Assembly: GCA_009772985.1 (NCBI GenBank)
Contig: WOUS01000002.1
Location: forward strand, 387,554-451,553
Direction: 5' to 3'
DNA: 64,000 nucleotides
Source: Anaerolineaceae bacterium
GTDB lineage: Bacteria; Chloroflexota; Anaerolineae; Anaerolineales; Villigracilaceae
In this document: in pieces, positions 50,520 to 60,343 of the stretch
Position numbering within the stretch: the first letter of the stretch is position 1
Layout: each line of letters begins with the position of its first letter
Position numbers and translations under genes: made by a program
The notes under the pieces: model-generated
Databases searched by the model: none
Told to the model about the DNA's origin: nothing
What the model saw: only the letters and a program-made list of their open reading frames with translations

Positions 50520-53500
50520 CTTTTCAACCAGTTTCTCCAATACGTCCAACAGCCTCTCCTCCCAATCCGCATCCTTCCCAAACATGCACCAGTAGGCAGA
50601 CTTCCCGCCGCGCACACCCGGACCGAGGTCCGGCAGCCGTTGCGTGGATTTCTCCTCCGGGGCCGGGTAACGCAGGACAATCTGTCCGCTTTCCATACCG
50701 ATGGACACCAGCCCGGCCTGCTCGGCGCGCATCTTGACCCGCATCTGGTAGAACAGGTTGGCGACCATTTCCGGGGGCGGGCCGAAGCGGTCGCTGAATT
50801 CGGCGGACAGCGCCTCCAACGCGGACTCGTCGGTCAGGTCGGCCAGGCGGCGGTAGAGGCGCAGGCGCAGGTTTTGGTCAGGAACGTAATCAGACGGGAT
50901 ACCAGCGGCCAGGGGCAGGTCTACGTTTATCGGACTGCTCAGGTGCATGTCAAACGTTAGCACGTTATTACGTTGAAGTGTTTGTGAATCTGAACCTGCC
51001 AACGTGTCAGCCTGCAAACGTGCAACGCGCAGACTCCGCACCGCCGCCGCGAGCAATCGCGTATATAAGTGAAATCCAACCGAAGCAATGTATCCCGACT
51101 GGCGCGTCCCCAGCAGTTCACCCGCGCCGCGCATTTCCAGGTCGCGCATCGCAATCGAATAGCCCGCGCCGAGTTGGGTGTTCTCGGCGATGATTTCCAG
51201 CCGTTCCTGGCCTTCGGGCGTGGGACGCAGTTTGTTGTGCCGGAAGAAGTAGGCGTAGGCGCGCGCCGCCCCGCGCCCGACGCGGCCGCGCAACTGGTAC
51301 AACTGCGCCAGGCCAAACGCGTCGCCGCGGTCCACGATGAGCGTGTTGGCGTTGGGGATGTCGAGGCCGGATTCGATGATGGTGGTGCAGAGCAGGATGT
51401 CCACCTCCCCGGCATTGAAGTGGTGCATCACGCTGGCCAGTTCGGTCTCCGGCATCTGGCCGTGACCGATGGCGATGCGCGCCTCGGGGACGAGTTTCTC
51501 GAGGTGCATACGCATGGCGTCAATCGTCTGGACGCGGTTGTGAACGAAGAAAACCTGCCCGCCGCGTTCGAGTTCGCGCAGGATGGCCTGGCGGACGAGT
51601 TTCGGCGAGTACGGCCCGACGTGGGTGACGATCGGCAGGCGCTCCTCGGGCGGCGTGTTCAGGTTGGAAATGTCGCGCACGCCGGTCAGCGCCATGTAGA
51701 GCGTGCGCGGGATGGGCGTGGCGGTCAGCGTGAGAACATCCACTTCGGTGCGCAGTTCCTTGAGATGTTCCTTGTGCGTCACGCCAAAGCGCTGCTCCTC
51801 GTCAATGACCACCAGCCCGAGGTCCTTGAACTGCACGTCGGCGGAGATGAGCCGGTGCGTGCCGACTACGATGTCCACCGCGCCGTCTGCCAGCGCGTAC
51901 AAAATCCGGTTCTGCTCGCGCGGCGTGCGGAAGCGGGACAGCATCTCGACCGTCACCGGGAAAGCCGACAGCCGCTGGCGGAAGGTGTCGTAGTGCTGCT
52001 GCGCCAGCACGGTGGTCGGGACGAGCACCGCCGCCTGCTTGCCGTCCATGACCGCCTTGAACGCCGCCCGCAAGGCGACCTCCGTCTTGCCGTAGCCCAC
52101 ATCGCCGCACAGCAGGCGGTCCATCGGGCGGTCGGCTTCCATGTCGCTCTTGATGGCGGCCAGCGCCTTCACCTGGTCGCCGGTCTCGATGTAGGGGAAA
52201 CTGGACTCCAGTTCGCCCTGCCAGGCGTTGTCGGGACTGAAGGCGAACCCCCGCGCGACCTGGCGGCGGGCGTACAGGTCGAGCAGTTCCCGCGCCACCT
52301 CCTGCACTGCCTCCCGGACCTTGCGCCTGGTCTCGCTCCACTCCTGCGTGCCAAGATTCCCCGGCGCGGGCGGACTGCCGTCCGGGCCGATGTAGCGGGT
52401 CAGCCGGTCGGCCTGGTGGATGGGGACAAAGACCTGGTCGCCGTTCCTGTACTCGACGCACAGGAATTCGCGCTGCAATCCTTCGAGCATGCGCTGGACC
52501 AGGCCGACGTAGTGTCCGACGCCGTAGTCCACGTGGACGACCCAGTCGCCCGGATTCAGGTCCGCGTAGGCCGCTTCGGGCGTCTCGGCGAAGGGACGCG
52601 GGCGCTGGCGCGGCTGCGGGCGTTCCCAGCCGAAGATTTCGGAGTCAGTGATCAGGTAATTAGTGATCAGGGATTCGGAAACGAGCGACCAACCTTCCGA
52701 AAGAGAAGCCTCAACGAATTTAGGATTCGCGCCTGATTCCTGATCCCTGATCCCTAATCCCTTCTCAGCCCAGAGTTCTTCGAGGCGGGAGGCTTGGCGC
52801 GAAACTACGACCACTTCGTTCCCGCCGCTGATAATTTTTTCGAGATATTCGATAAACGGCTTGAGACGCCCGCCGAAGCGTTCGATGTGGCCGAACTGCG
52901 CGGCCAGCCTCTCTTCCGCCCCTTTTCCCCTCTTCTCCTCTTCCCATCCTCCCCCTTTCTCCCCTGCTCTCCTGCTCTCCTGCTCATCCGCTGTCGAACG
53001 TCCCAACTCCAGGCAAGGACGGGTTTGCAGCCCCTCGGCCAGTTCCGGCCAGGTGATGTACGGGACGGGAAAATCCGCGGCCAGCGTCCCTTCGGCAACG
53101 GACTCGGCGCGCAGTTTGACGGCTTGCTCCTCGATCTCGGCGACGGCGCTTTCGAGGATGCCCAAATCGTCCACCAGTAACAAAGTCTTTTGCGGGAGGT
53201 AATCCAACAAACTGGAAGGGTATTGGTGCAACAAAGGAATATGGAACTCGGAGATTTGGGAATCAGGTAATTCGGGATTAGGAATCAGGTATTCACGCGC
53301 AGGCGTGACAAGAATCGATTCAAGTTTTTCGACCGTGCGCTGCGAGGCCGGGTCGAACCGGCGGATGGTGTCTATCTCGTCCCCGAAAAAATCCAGGCGG
53401 ACGGGGCCAGGCTCGGACTGCGGCCACACGTCCAGCAGGCCGCCGCGGTGCGAAAACTGTCCCGGCTCGAGGACGGTGTCGGCGGGCTGGTAGCCAATGC

Positions 53501-53999
53501 CGACCCAGGTCTCCAGCAGTGAACCCGGCGGGATGCTCTGCCCGGCCTTGAGGAGTTTGCAGGCTTTGAGAAAGTCACGCCGCGGCAGGGTACGCGTCAT
53601 CAGCGCCCGCGCGGATGTGACGATGACCGGCGGCGCGGACGGTTTCTCCGCGAACGGCAGGTGGTAGCGCGCCAGCATGGTCAGCGTTTGCAGGCGTTCA
53701 CGCCGGGTGGCGCTGCCCCAGGCGGCATTTTCGTAGAACAGTGGATTTGGCTCGGAGAAAATGTAGCGCACAACCTCCGGCAGCCAGAAGGCCAGTTCGT
53801 CGTGCAACTGGAGGGCGTGGTCGGCGCGGTCGGTGACGAGGACGATGGGCTGGCCTAGGTCTGCATGCAAGGCCGCGACGATAGGCAGGCGCGCGGCGCG
53901 CGGCAAGGCCAGTCCGGGGAATTGCTTCCCCGTCTCTAATGCCTCCAGCATTCGCTGGTACGCGGCCAATTTACGGATGTTTTCGAGCAAAAACTTCAT
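50502..53999 (-). CDS. mfd: Transcription-repair coupling factor
   Basis: The 1165-residue protein has the Mfd order: UvrB-like N-terminal domains, RNA-polymerase-interacting domain ([15 protein letters not shown]), helicase motifs [38 protein letters not shown] and the C-terminal TRCF domain. It releases stalled RNA polymerase and recruits UvrA. Four stretches are low-complexity and foreign to the family; each is encoded by a degenerate repeat tract (50951-51030, 52641-52763, 52915-52990, 53237-53300). They fall between domains and keep the frame. Confidence 0.93.
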   Translation of the reverse strand: MKFLLENIRKLAAYQRMLEALETGKQFPGLALPRAARLPIVAALHADLGQPIVLVTDRADHALQLHDELAFWLPEVVRYIFSEPNPLFYENAAWGSATRRERLQTLTMLARYHLPFAEKPSAPPVIVTSARALMTRTLPRRDFLKACKLLKAGQSIPPGSLLETWVGIGYQPADTVLEPGQFSHRGGLLDVWPQSEPGPVRLDFFGDEIDTIRRFDPASQRTVEKLESILVTPAREYLIPNPELPDSQISEFHIPLLHQYPSSLLDYLPQKTLLLVDDLGILESAVAEIEEQAVKLRAESVAEGTLAADFPVPYITWPELAEGLQTRPCLELGRSTADEQESRRAGEKGGGWEEEKRGKGAEERLAAQFGHIERFGGRLKPFIEYLEKIISGGNEVVVVSRQASRLEELWAEKGLGIRDQESGANPKFVEASLSEGWSLVSESLITNYLITDSEIFGWERPQPRQRPRPFAETPEAAYADLNPGDWVVHVDYGVGHYVGLVQRMLEGLQREFLCVEYRNGDQVFVPIHQADRLTRYIGPDGSPPAPGNLGTQEWSETRRKVREAVQEVARELLDLYARRQVARGFAFSPDNAWQGELESSFPYIETGDQVKALAAIKSDMEADRPMDRLLCGDVGYGKTEVALRAAFKAVMDGKQAAVLVPTTVLAQQHYDTFRQRLSAFPVTVEMLSRFRTPREQNRILYALADGAVDIVVGTHRLISADVQFKDLGLVVIDEEQRFGVTHKEHLKELRTEVDVLTLTATPIPRTLYMALTGVRDISNLNTPPEERLPIVTHVGPYSPKLVRQAILRELERGGQVFFVHNRVQTIDAMRMHLEKLVPEARIAIGHGQMPETELASVMHHFNAGEVDILLCTTIIESGLDIPNANTLIVDRGDAFGLAQLYQLRGRVGRGAARAYAYFFRHNKLRPTPEGQERLEIIAENTQLGAGYSIAMRDLEMRGAGELLGTRQSGYIASVGFHLYTRLLAAAVRSLRVARLQADTLAGSDSQTLQRNNVLTFDMHLSSPINVDLPLAAGIPSDYVPDQNLRLRLYRRLADLTDESALEALSAEFSDRFGPPPEMVANLFYQMRVKMRAEQAGLVSIGMESGQIVLRYPAPEEKSTQRLPDLGPGVRGGKSAYWCMFGKDADWEERLLDVLEKLVEKKPAGR
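50951..51030. repeat. CAACGTG-type tract inside mfd
   Basis: ACGTTAGCACGTTATTACG and CCAACGTGTCAGCCTGCAA resemble the intergenic tract at 16391. It is translated in the C-terminal part of Mfd. Confidence 0.65.
52641..52763. repeat. GATCAGG/CCTGATC-type tract inside mfd
   Basis: Units such as GTGATCAGGTAATTAGTGATC and CCTGATTCCTGATCCCTGAT recur and are translated in frame. Confidence 0.65.
52915..52990. repeat. CTCCTGCTCTCC-type tract inside mfd
   Basis: A pyrimidine-rich repeat (CTCTTCTCCTCTTCCC, CTGCTCTCCTGCTCTCC) encodes a charged Glu/Arg/Gly stretch. Confidence 0.65.
53237..53300. repeat. GGAATCAGG-type tract inside mfd
   Basis: GGGAATCAGGTAATTCGGGA followed by TTAGGAATCAGGTATTC is related to the 52641 tract and is translated in frame. 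Confidence 0.6.
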
Positions 54000-54043
54000 A
54001 GGGATCGAACCACGGAGAAACGAAATCCGCGCAGGACCTCTCT

Positions 54044-54634
54044 CTATTCTCTATACTCTATTCCCTGCCCGTTATATTTATTCATCGCCGCGTCCAGCCC
54101 GTTGACGACAAACTCCAGCGCGGCGTCCGCGGCGCGGCTGAGCGTCTCGGAGATGACGGTCAGTTCGGCGTTCGAGAAATCCTGCAAGACGTAGTCGGGG
54201 GCCTGCATCTGTCCGGGCGGACGGCCGATGCCGAGCCGGATGCGGGCGAACTCGTCCGTGCCGAGGCGCTGGAGAATGGACTCCATGCCCTTCTGCCCCG
54301 CCGACCCGCCGTCGGGGCGAATGCGGATGGCGCCAAGCGGCAGGTCGAGGTCATCGTGGGCAATCAGCAGGTTTTCCAGTGGGAGTTTGTAAAAGTGCAT
54401 CAGTCCTTGCACCGACTGGCCGGACAGGTTCATAAAGGTTTGCGGCTTGGCAAGGATGATCTTGCGCTCCATGTAGACCGCGCTCGCCACCAGCGCCCTG
54501 GATTGCAGGCGGGTGAAGCGCGCGTTGAGTTTCACCGCCAGCCGGTCCACCAGCATGAAGCCGACGTTGTGGCGGTTCTCGCGGTATTCGCGGCCGGGGT
54601 TGCCGAGGCCGGCGATCAAATAGGTTTCGGTCAT
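54044..54634 (-). CDS. pth: Peptidyl-tRNA hydrolase
   Basis: The 196-residue protein has the signature LIAGLGNPGREYRENRHNVGF with catalytic His22, PQTFMNLSGQSV and IAHDDLDLPLGAIR. It recycles tRNA from peptidyl-tRNA that drops off ribosomes. It lies 44 bases before mfd on the same strand and one base after an envelope protein gene. Confidence 0.95.
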   Translation of the reverse strand: MTETYLIAGLGNPGREYRENRHNVGFMLVDRLAVKLNARFTRLQSRALVASAVYMERKIILAKPQTFMNLSGQSVQGLMHFYKLPLENLLIAHDDLDLPLGAIRIRPDGGSAGQKGMESILQRLGTDEFARIRLGIGRPPGQMQAPDYVLQDFSNAELTVISETLSRAADAALEFVVNGLDAAMNKYNGQGIEYRE

Positions 54635-54635
54635 A

Positions 54636-55253
54636 TTATTTCCGTCTCAAACGCAAATACAAAGCCAGGAGCAAAAAGAGGAGCGTGACAGTCAAGCCGC
54701 CATAGAGAACACTCACATAAATATCGGACGAAGGCAGGATGGCCGGATTCTCCGCCAGCGCGGTCGGCGTGGGGAGCGGAGTGGCAGACGGGACCGGGGT
54801 GGCGGTCGCGGTCGGCAGGACCGGCGTCCGCGTGGGAGGCAGGGTGGCGGTCGGCGTGGGCGGGACGGGCGTCTCGGTCGGGGTGTAGTTGCGCACGCGC
54901 AGGTCCGGGACGAGGGCGTCAAGATAGGAGCCGTCCACAAGCGTGACGCGCAGCCGCAGGGTGTAGGTCCCGTCGGTGATGGCGGTCGTGTCCCAGACGG
55001 CGAGCGTCCCGTCCGTCACCGGCTGCCCGGAAACGGCGACCAGGAACCAGGTCCCGGTGGCATCGCCGGAATAGGCGAAGGAAACTTCCGCCGAGAGGAA
55101 ACCGTCCGCCGCGCTCGTCCCGCTCACCGTCACCACACCTTGCACGGCCTGCCCGGCCTGCGGCGAAGTGACCGCCACCGAGGGGGATTGGGCAGACGCC
55201 AGCGAGGCTGGCAGGAACAGGATCAGGGTCAGGAAAATCAGGGCGCGCCGCAT
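54636..55253 (-). CDS. Exported single-pass surface protein with Pro/Thr linker
   Basis: The 205-residue protein has a signal peptide ending SLASAQS, one strand-rich Ig-like domain (VAVTSPQAGQAVQGVVTVSG, TYTLRLRVTLVDGS), a Pro/Thr linker (about 130-170) and a C-terminal membrane helix with a basic end (LYLRLRRK). It should be anchored in the membrane and face outwards. ATG 55253 follows GGAGG. Confidence 0.75.
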   Translation of the reverse strand: MRRALIFLTLILFLPASLASAQSPSVAVTSPQAGQAVQGVVTVSGTSAADGFLSAEVSFAYSGDATGTWFLVAVSGQPVTDGTLAVWDTTAITDGTYTLRLRVTLVDGSYLDALVPDLRVRNYTPTETPVPPTPTATLPPTRTPVLPTATATPVPSATPLPTPTALAENPAILPSSDIYVSVLYGGLTVTLLFLLLALYLRLRRK

Positions 55254-55402
55254 CCGGCCTCCGTGCGTTTTGCAAACGTTGAGTCTAACATGAAGGCGGG
55301 AGCGGGTCAACGTCCCTTCCCACAAAACCGCCCTTCTGGTAAAATCAGCCCCCGGAGCGTTGTACCCTTCGCTCCAAATCCAGAACTGAAAGGGCTTGAA
55401 AA

Positions 55403-56020
55403 ATGAAAGTAATGTTGATCAAGGACGTTTACAAACTGGGGCGTGCGGGCGATGTGAAGAAAGTGGCCGACGGCTATGGCCGCAACTTCCTCATCCCGCA
55501 GGGACTGGCCGTGCTGGCCACCGCCGGGGCGCTGACCCAGGCCAACAAGATCCGCAACAAAGCCGTTGAGCGCCGCACCATCCTGAACGACGAAATGAGC
55601 GTGGTTGCCAAGCAGTTGGAGAAGGTCGAACTGACCTTCGCCGCCCGCGCCGGCGAGACCGGCAAACTGTACGGCTCGATCACCGCGCAGGAAGTGGCCG
55701 ACGCCCTCACGCAAAAGATCGGCTCCGCCGTCAAGCGCCAGATGCTCGATATGCAGCCCCTGCGCACCCTCGGCGAGCACATAATCCGCGTCCGCCTGAC
55801 CATGGACCTGATCCCGGAGATCAAGGCCATCGTCTACCGCGAAGGCGAGGCCGAACCCAGCCTGCCCATCGAGCCGGTCGCCGAACCGGTCGCCGAACCG
55901 GCTGCCGAGCCGGTTGCTGAACCGGTTGCCGAGCCGGCTGCCGAACCAGTCGCCGAGCCGGTCGCCGGGGATGATGCGAAAGCCGAACCCGAAGCCGAAG
56001 CGCCCGCGGAAGAAAAGTAA
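55403..56020 (+). CDS. rplI: 50S ribosomal protein L9 with repeat extension
   Basis: The 205-residue protein has the L9 N-terminal domain (VMLIKDVYKLGRAGDVKKVADGYGRNFLIPQGLA) and the connecting helix and C-terminal domain to about residue 150. A further 50 residues consist of PVAEPVAEPAAEPVAEP repeats and an acidic end absent from typical L9 (about 150 residues). L9 binds 23S rRNA at the base of L1. No rpsF or rpsR neighbours are present. Confidence 0.92.
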   Translation: MKVMLIKDVYKLGRAGDVKKVADGYGRNFLIPQGLAVLATAGALTQANKIRNKAVERRTILNDEMSVVAKQLEKVELTFAARAGETGKLYGSITAQEVADALTQKIGSAVKRQMLDMQPLRTLGEHIIRVRLTMDLIPEIKAIVYREGEAEPSLPIEPVAEPVAEPAAEPVAEPVAEPAAEPVAEPVAGDDAKAEPEAEAPAEEK

Positions 56021-56082
56021 AAGAAGCAAATCGAAACGAAAAGACATCACCGGTTGGTCAGCACAACCGATGATGTTTAATT

Positions 56083-56088
56083 TATAAT
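56083..56088 (+). promoter_or_regulatory. -10 box for a leaderless RodZ-like transcript
   Basis: TATAAT ends six bases before the ATG at 56095, without a ribosome-binding site. Confidence 0.55.
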
Positions 56089-56094
56089 CAAGGC

Positions 56095-57933
56095 ATGGCA
56101 GAGACAATCGGTCAGCAACTCAAGAATGCCCGTCTGGCGCGCAACCTGACCATCCAGAAGGTGGTCGAGGCCACGCGCATCCGCCCCCAGTACCTCGAAG
56201 CGATGGAGGCAGACAACTTCGACGCTTTCCCCTCGCCCGCCCAGGGACGCGGCTTCCTGCACAATTACGTGGATTTCCTCGGGCTGAAACTGGAGGAACT
56301 GTACGCCCGCGCGCGCGAGGAACCTCCCGCCCCGGCGGAAATCCCCGCCTCGTCCCGGACCGTGGAACCGGCCGCCGCGACCGAAACAATTTCCGCCCCC
56401 GCGCCTGAACCTGCCCTCGCTCCGGCCTGGACCGTGGAACCTGCCTCCTCGCCGGCGGCTGTTGCGCCGCCTGAAATTGTCGCTGCCGAACCCGGACCGG
56501 CGGAACTGCCTGCGCTCCCGCCCGCGCGCAAGGAGCCTGCGCCCGTGAAGGCTGCGCGCCCGAAAGCCAGACCCGCCCCGCCGGCCAAAGGCGCGAAAAA
56601 GCCCTCCAATACCCAAAGAACGGGTACACGTACCCAAAGAACGGATACGCGAGAACGGAGGCAGGCCGCCGCCAAACCGGAGGCGGCGCCGAAAACCGGC
56701 CAGCCAGCCGCCTCCAAACCCGCCGCCAAAGGGACAAAGAAACCTTCCGCGGCAGGGAAACGCGCCGCCCGCAAACCGTCCGCGAAAAAGGAAGCCGCCG
56801 ACGAGTCGGCGTACATACCGGACCCGTACCGCCCGCCGCCCATCGTGATCACGCAGCCGGTCCAGCCGGAACTGCCGCTGACAATATCGGAACCGTTCCC
56901 CGAAGACGCCGTTTCCATCAGCGAGCCGCTCCCGGAATCGGAAACGTCCGCCGATCTGACCCCGCCGGCCATTTCATCGAAAGACATCTTCCTCGCCATC
57001 GGAGCGGACCTGCGCCAGCGCCGCGAACTTCTCAGCCTGACGCTGGACGAAGTCGAACGGCACATCCACGTCCGCCGGCGCTACCTGGAGGCCATCGAGG
57101 CGGGCGACTTCTCCAGCCTGCCGTCCTCGGTGCAGGCGCGCGGCATGTTCAACAACTACGCCCGCTTCCTCGACATGGACGCAGACGCCCTGCTCCTGCG
57201 CTTTGCCGAGGGCCTGCAGACCCAGCGCCAGGAACGCCATCCGCCCGCCGCGGAAAAGCCGGAGAAAAAACGCGCCCGGCTCGCCCTCCCGCCGTCCATC
57301 CGCCGCCTCCTGTCCGCGGACATGCTGATCGGCGGCGGCCTGATCATTGTCTTCTTGGTCGTCGTCCTGTGGGGCGTCAGCCGGATCGTCTCGCTCGGCG
57401 CGGGCGCCACGCCCGAACCGACCGCGCCCTCCATCTCCGACGTGCTGCTCGTCCCGCCAACGACCAGCGCGGAAGCCCCCATCGGCACGCCGGCAACGGG
57501 TCCGGCCGCGCTCCCGACCGGCGACATGACCAATGCGGCCGCCACCCTCCCAACCGGAGGAAACGGCCGCGTCAACATTCTCATCGTCGCGCTGGAACGC
57601 GCCTACCTTAAAGTCATCGTGGACGGGCAGGTCAAGTTCGACGGGCGCGTCGTGCCAGGCACGGCCTACCCCTTCGACGGCAACGAGCGGATCGAGGTCC
57701 TGACCGCGAACGGATCGGCCATCAGAATCACCTACAACAACACCGACATGGGCGTCATGGGGACCTTCGGCCAGATCGTGGATCTCATTTTTACAGCCAG
57801 TTCGGTTATGACCCCCACGGCCACGTCCACGCCCACGCCGACCGCCTCCCCCATCCCGTCCGCGACCCTCAGGCCGAGCGCCACGCCCCGGCCAAGCGCA
57901 ACGCCACGCAGCAGCCCCACCCCCACCCCGTAG
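56095..57933 (+). CDS. RodZ-like protein with two helix-turn-helix domains
   Basis: The 612-residue protein has an N-terminal RodZ-type HTH (GQQLKNARLARNLTIQKVVEATRIRPQYLEAMEADNFDAFPSP), an Ala/Pro/Lys-rich linker of about 200 residues, then a second HTH of the same kind (IGADLRQRRELLSLTLDEVERHIHVRRRYLEAIEAGDFSSLPS), a membrane helix near 410-430 and a C-terminal extracytoplasmic domain (VDGQVKFDGRVVPGTAYPF, a DUF4115-like pattern), ending with a Thr/Pro tail. RodZ links MreB to the envelope; two HTH copies are unusual. A role in cell shape is inferred. Confidence 0.85.
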   Translation: MAETIGQQLKNARLARNLTIQKVVEATRIRPQYLEAMEADNFDAFPSPAQGRGFLHNYVDFLGLKLEELYARAREEPPAPAEIPASSRTVEPAAATETISAPAPEPALAPAWTVEPASSPAAVAPPEIVAAEPGPAELPALPPARKEPAPVKAARPKARPAPPAKGAKKPSNTQRTGTRTQRTDTRERRQAAAKPEAAPKTGQPAASKPAAKGTKKPSAAGKRAARKPSAKKEAADESAYIPDPYRPPPIVITQPVQPELPLTISEPFPEDAVSISEPLPESETSADLTPPAISSKDIFLAIGADLRQRRELLSLTLDEVERHIHVRRRYLEAIEAGDFSSLPSSVQARGMFNNYARFLDMDADALLLRFAEGLQTQRQERHPPAAEKPEKKRARLALPPSIRRLLSADMLIGGGLIIVFLVVVLWGVSRIVSLGAGATPEPTAPSISDVLLVPPTTSAEAPIGTPATGPAALPTGDMTNAAATLPTGGNGRVNILIVALERAYLKVIVDGQVKFDGRVVPGTAYPFDGNERIEVLTANGSAIRITYNNTDMGVMGTFGQIVDLIFTASSVMTPTATSTPTPTASPIPSATLRPSATPRPSATPRSSPTPTP

Positions 57934-57986
57934 CCTTACCGGTACATGGCTCACTGTCATTTCGGGCAGGGAGCGATGGATTCCCC

Positions 57987-59318
57987 ATGCCTTCTCCCAA
58001 AACATTCCACCTGACCTCCCTCGGCTGCGCCAAGAACGCAGTGGATACCGATTCGATGGCCCAACTGCTCGAACGCGACGGCTACCGCCAGGTGCTGGCG
58101 GCGGAGCAGGCCGGCGTGCTGATCGTCAACACGTGCGGCTTCATCGGCCCGGCGCGCGACGAATCCTACGCGGCCCTGCAGGCGCTGGCCGAAGCCAAAC
58201 AGCCCGGGCAATTGCTCATCGCAGCCGGCTGCCTCACCCAGCGCTACGGCGCGGAGGTGGCCCGCCGCGTCCCCGGCGTGGACGGCATCCTCGGCACGCG
58301 GCGCTGGATGGACATCGTCCAAGTCGTCCGCAGCCTGCGCAAAACCCCGCATCCCCAACCCGTCTACCACCTGCCCGAAACGCCCACCATCGGCACGGAC
58401 GAGGACGGCACGCTGCGCGCTTCGGTCGCCGGGGCCAGCGCCTACCTGAAGATCGCCGACGGCTGCCGCCGCCCGTGCGCGTTCTGCGCCATCCCGCTCA
58501 TCAAAGGCACGGCGGTCAGCCGCCCGATGGAGGCGATCCTCGACGATGCCCGTGTCCTGCACGCGGCCGGCGTCCGCGAACTTGTGCTGGTCGCGCAGGA
58601 CTCCACCGACTACGGCCGCGACCTCGGCATGAAGGACGGCCTGTCCACTCTGTTGGAAAAGATGACCGCCGCCGTCCCCGACATGGACTGGATCCGCGTC
58701 CTGTACGCCTTCCCCGGCTACGTGACCGACCGGCTGATCGAAGTGATGGCCGGCCATCCCCAAATCCTGCCCTACCTCGACATCCCGCTCCAGCACGCCC
58801 ATCCCGCCACGCTGACGCGCATGCGCCGCCCCGCCGACGTGGACTGGGTGCGCCGCACGGTTGCCAAAATGCGGGCGGCTCTCCCCGGACTGGCTATACG
58901 CACTGCGTTCATCGTCGGCTACCCGGACGAGACAGAGGAGGAATTCCAGACGCTGCTGGATTTCGTAGATGAGATGCGCTTCGACCGCGTCGGCACATTC
59001 CGGTTCTCGTTCGAGCCGGGGACAGCCAGCGAAGCGCTCGGGGACCCGGTGCCGGCCGCCGTCAAAGAGGAGCGCTACCAGCGGCTGATGGAACTCCAGC
59101 AGGGCATCTCGCTCCAGATCAACCAGTCGCTGGTCGGGCAGACGCTGGACGTGCTCGTGGAAGGAACCAACAAAGGCGTCTCCCTCGGGCGGTCGTACCG
59201 CGACGCGCCGGAGATTGACGGCATGGTGCTTGTCGAGAGCAAGGTCCCCATCGGGAGGATCGTTCCGGTGAAAATTACCGGAGCGCTGGCGTACGATCTG
59301 GCTGGAATTTTGGCGTAG
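57987..59318 (+). CDS. rimO: Ribosomal protein S12 methylthiotransferase RimO
   Basis: The 443-residue protein has the N-terminal cluster cysteines in LGCAKNAVDTD, NTCGFI and AAGCLTQ, the radical-SAM motif CRRPCAFC and a C-terminal TRAM domain (VEGTNKGVSLGRSYRDAPEIDG). It adds methylthio to an aspartate of S12. The ASPEID-like end of the TRAM domain and the KLSLGCAKN-like start favour RimO over MiaB. Confidence 0.93.
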   Translation: MPSPKTFHLTSLGCAKNAVDTDSMAQLLERDGYRQVLAAEQAGVLIVNTCGFIGPARDESYAALQALAEAKQPGQLLIAAGCLTQRYGAEVARRVPGVDGILGTRRWMDIVQVVRSLRKTPHPQPVYHLPETPTIGTDEDGTLRASVAGASAYLKIADGCRRPCAFCAIPLIKGTAVSRPMEAILDDARVLHAAGVRELVLVAQDSTDYGRDLGMKDGLSTLLEKMTAAVPDMDWIRVLYAFPGYVTDRLIEVMAGHPQILPYLDIPLQHAHPATLTRMRRPADVDWVRRTVAKMRAALPGLAIRTAFIVGYPDETEEEFQTLLDFVDEMRFDRVGTFRFSFEPGTASEALGDPVPAAVKEERYQRLMELQQGISLQINQSLVGQTLDVLVEGTNKGVSLGRSYRDAPEIDGMVLVESKVPIGRIVPVKITGALAYDLAGILA

Positions 59319-59328
59319 TTAAAAACAT

Positions 59329-59362
59329 ACATCCCCCGGCGACAAAAATCGGCGGGGGATGT
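59329..59362. terminator. Hairpin terminator between rimO and CPBP gene
   Basis: ACATCCCCC and GGGGGATGT pair around an inner GGCGA/TCGGC region. It serves the two convergent genes; T tracts are short. Confidence 0.65.
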
Positions 59363-59380
59363 TCTGTTCCCAAGATGGAA

Positions 59381-60286
59381 TTACCCGGCGGGAGGTTCGG
59401 CCTGCGGTTTCCGCCGCCACAGTACGGTGAAAATCAAAACAAAAATCACCATCGCTGCCAGCGCGGAGAGCACCGAATAAACCACATCCAATTCCGTGAC
59501 GGTGAACAGCGCGGGCGTGGGCATGACCGACCCGGTGTAATTGGCGAACAGGGCGGAAAAAAGGTTGTTGGCGGCGTGCATGCCCAGCGCCAGTTCCAGC
59601 CTCCCCTCCCGCAGGGTGATGTAAGCCATCACCGCGCCCATGGCAAAGTAAAACAATCCCATCAGGAAATAATTCGCCGAAGCCTCCGGGTTCAGCAGGT
59701 GCGGCAGTCCGAAGAACAGGCCGGAGATGGCGCTCAAGACCCAGAGATTGCGGATCCGCAGCCCGAAGCCTTGCAGGATGTAACCGCGGAAGAACAGTTC
59801 CTCCGCGCTGGTCTGGATGGGGACCAGCGCCAGGGCCAGGAAAATGAACGGGAGGTAGCGCGGCAGGTCCAGGGTCAGCACGTAGCGGCCGGGATAGAGA
59901 AACGCCTCCAGTAGCGCCGTCAAGGCAGCCAGCCAGAACCAGACGCCGAATGCCTGGAACAGGCGTCCCCAGTCAATGGAACGCGCCGGGGTGACGAGCG
60001 TCCGCAAGGGTCGCTGGTGGATGAATCGCACCGCCAGGAAAATGCCCGCCAGGAAAGCCCAGGAGGCCAGCATAAAAGCGACGAAGTAGACCGTCACATC
60101 CATGCCTTCCACGCCTCTTGAGGTGACAAAGACGGTGTGGTTGTCGCCCATCAATGTCAGGACGATCAGGATCGCGACCGGGATGGAGCCGATGATCTGC
60201 CAGACGAATAGAATGGTCAGAACGCCCAACAGGTAACGCCACCAATGGTTTTTGCCCAGACGGGCGAGGTCGAGGTATTCGTTCAT
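59381..60286 (-). CDS. CPBP-family intramembrane glutamic endopeptidase
   Basis: The 301-residue protein has about seven to eight membrane helices and the CPBP motifs EELFFRG (the EExxxR box) near residue 163, GLPHLLNPE and HAANNLFSA. Family members cleave or process membrane proteins and peptides. It lies downstream of the tetratricopeptide-like gene. Confidence 0.87.
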   Translation of the reverse strand: MNEYLDLARLGKNHWWRYLLGVLTILFVWQIIGSIPVAILIVLTLMGDNHTVFVTSRGVEGMDVTVYFVAFMLASWAFLAGIFLAVRFIHQRPLRTLVTPARSIDWGRLFQAFGVWFWLAALTALLEAFLYPGRYVLTLDLPRYLPFIFLALALVPIQTSAEELFFRGYILQGFGLRIRNLWVLSAISGLFFGLPHLLNPEASANYFLMGLFYFAMGAVMAYITLREGRLELALGMHAANNLFSALFANYTGSVMPTPALFTVTELDVVYSVLSALAAMVIFVLIFTVLWRRKPQAEPPAG

Positions 60287-60343
60287 AGGGCCGTCCTGGA
60301 TAGAATTCTCCCGAAGAACGGGCGCTCTTCGGGAGGTCGGTTG

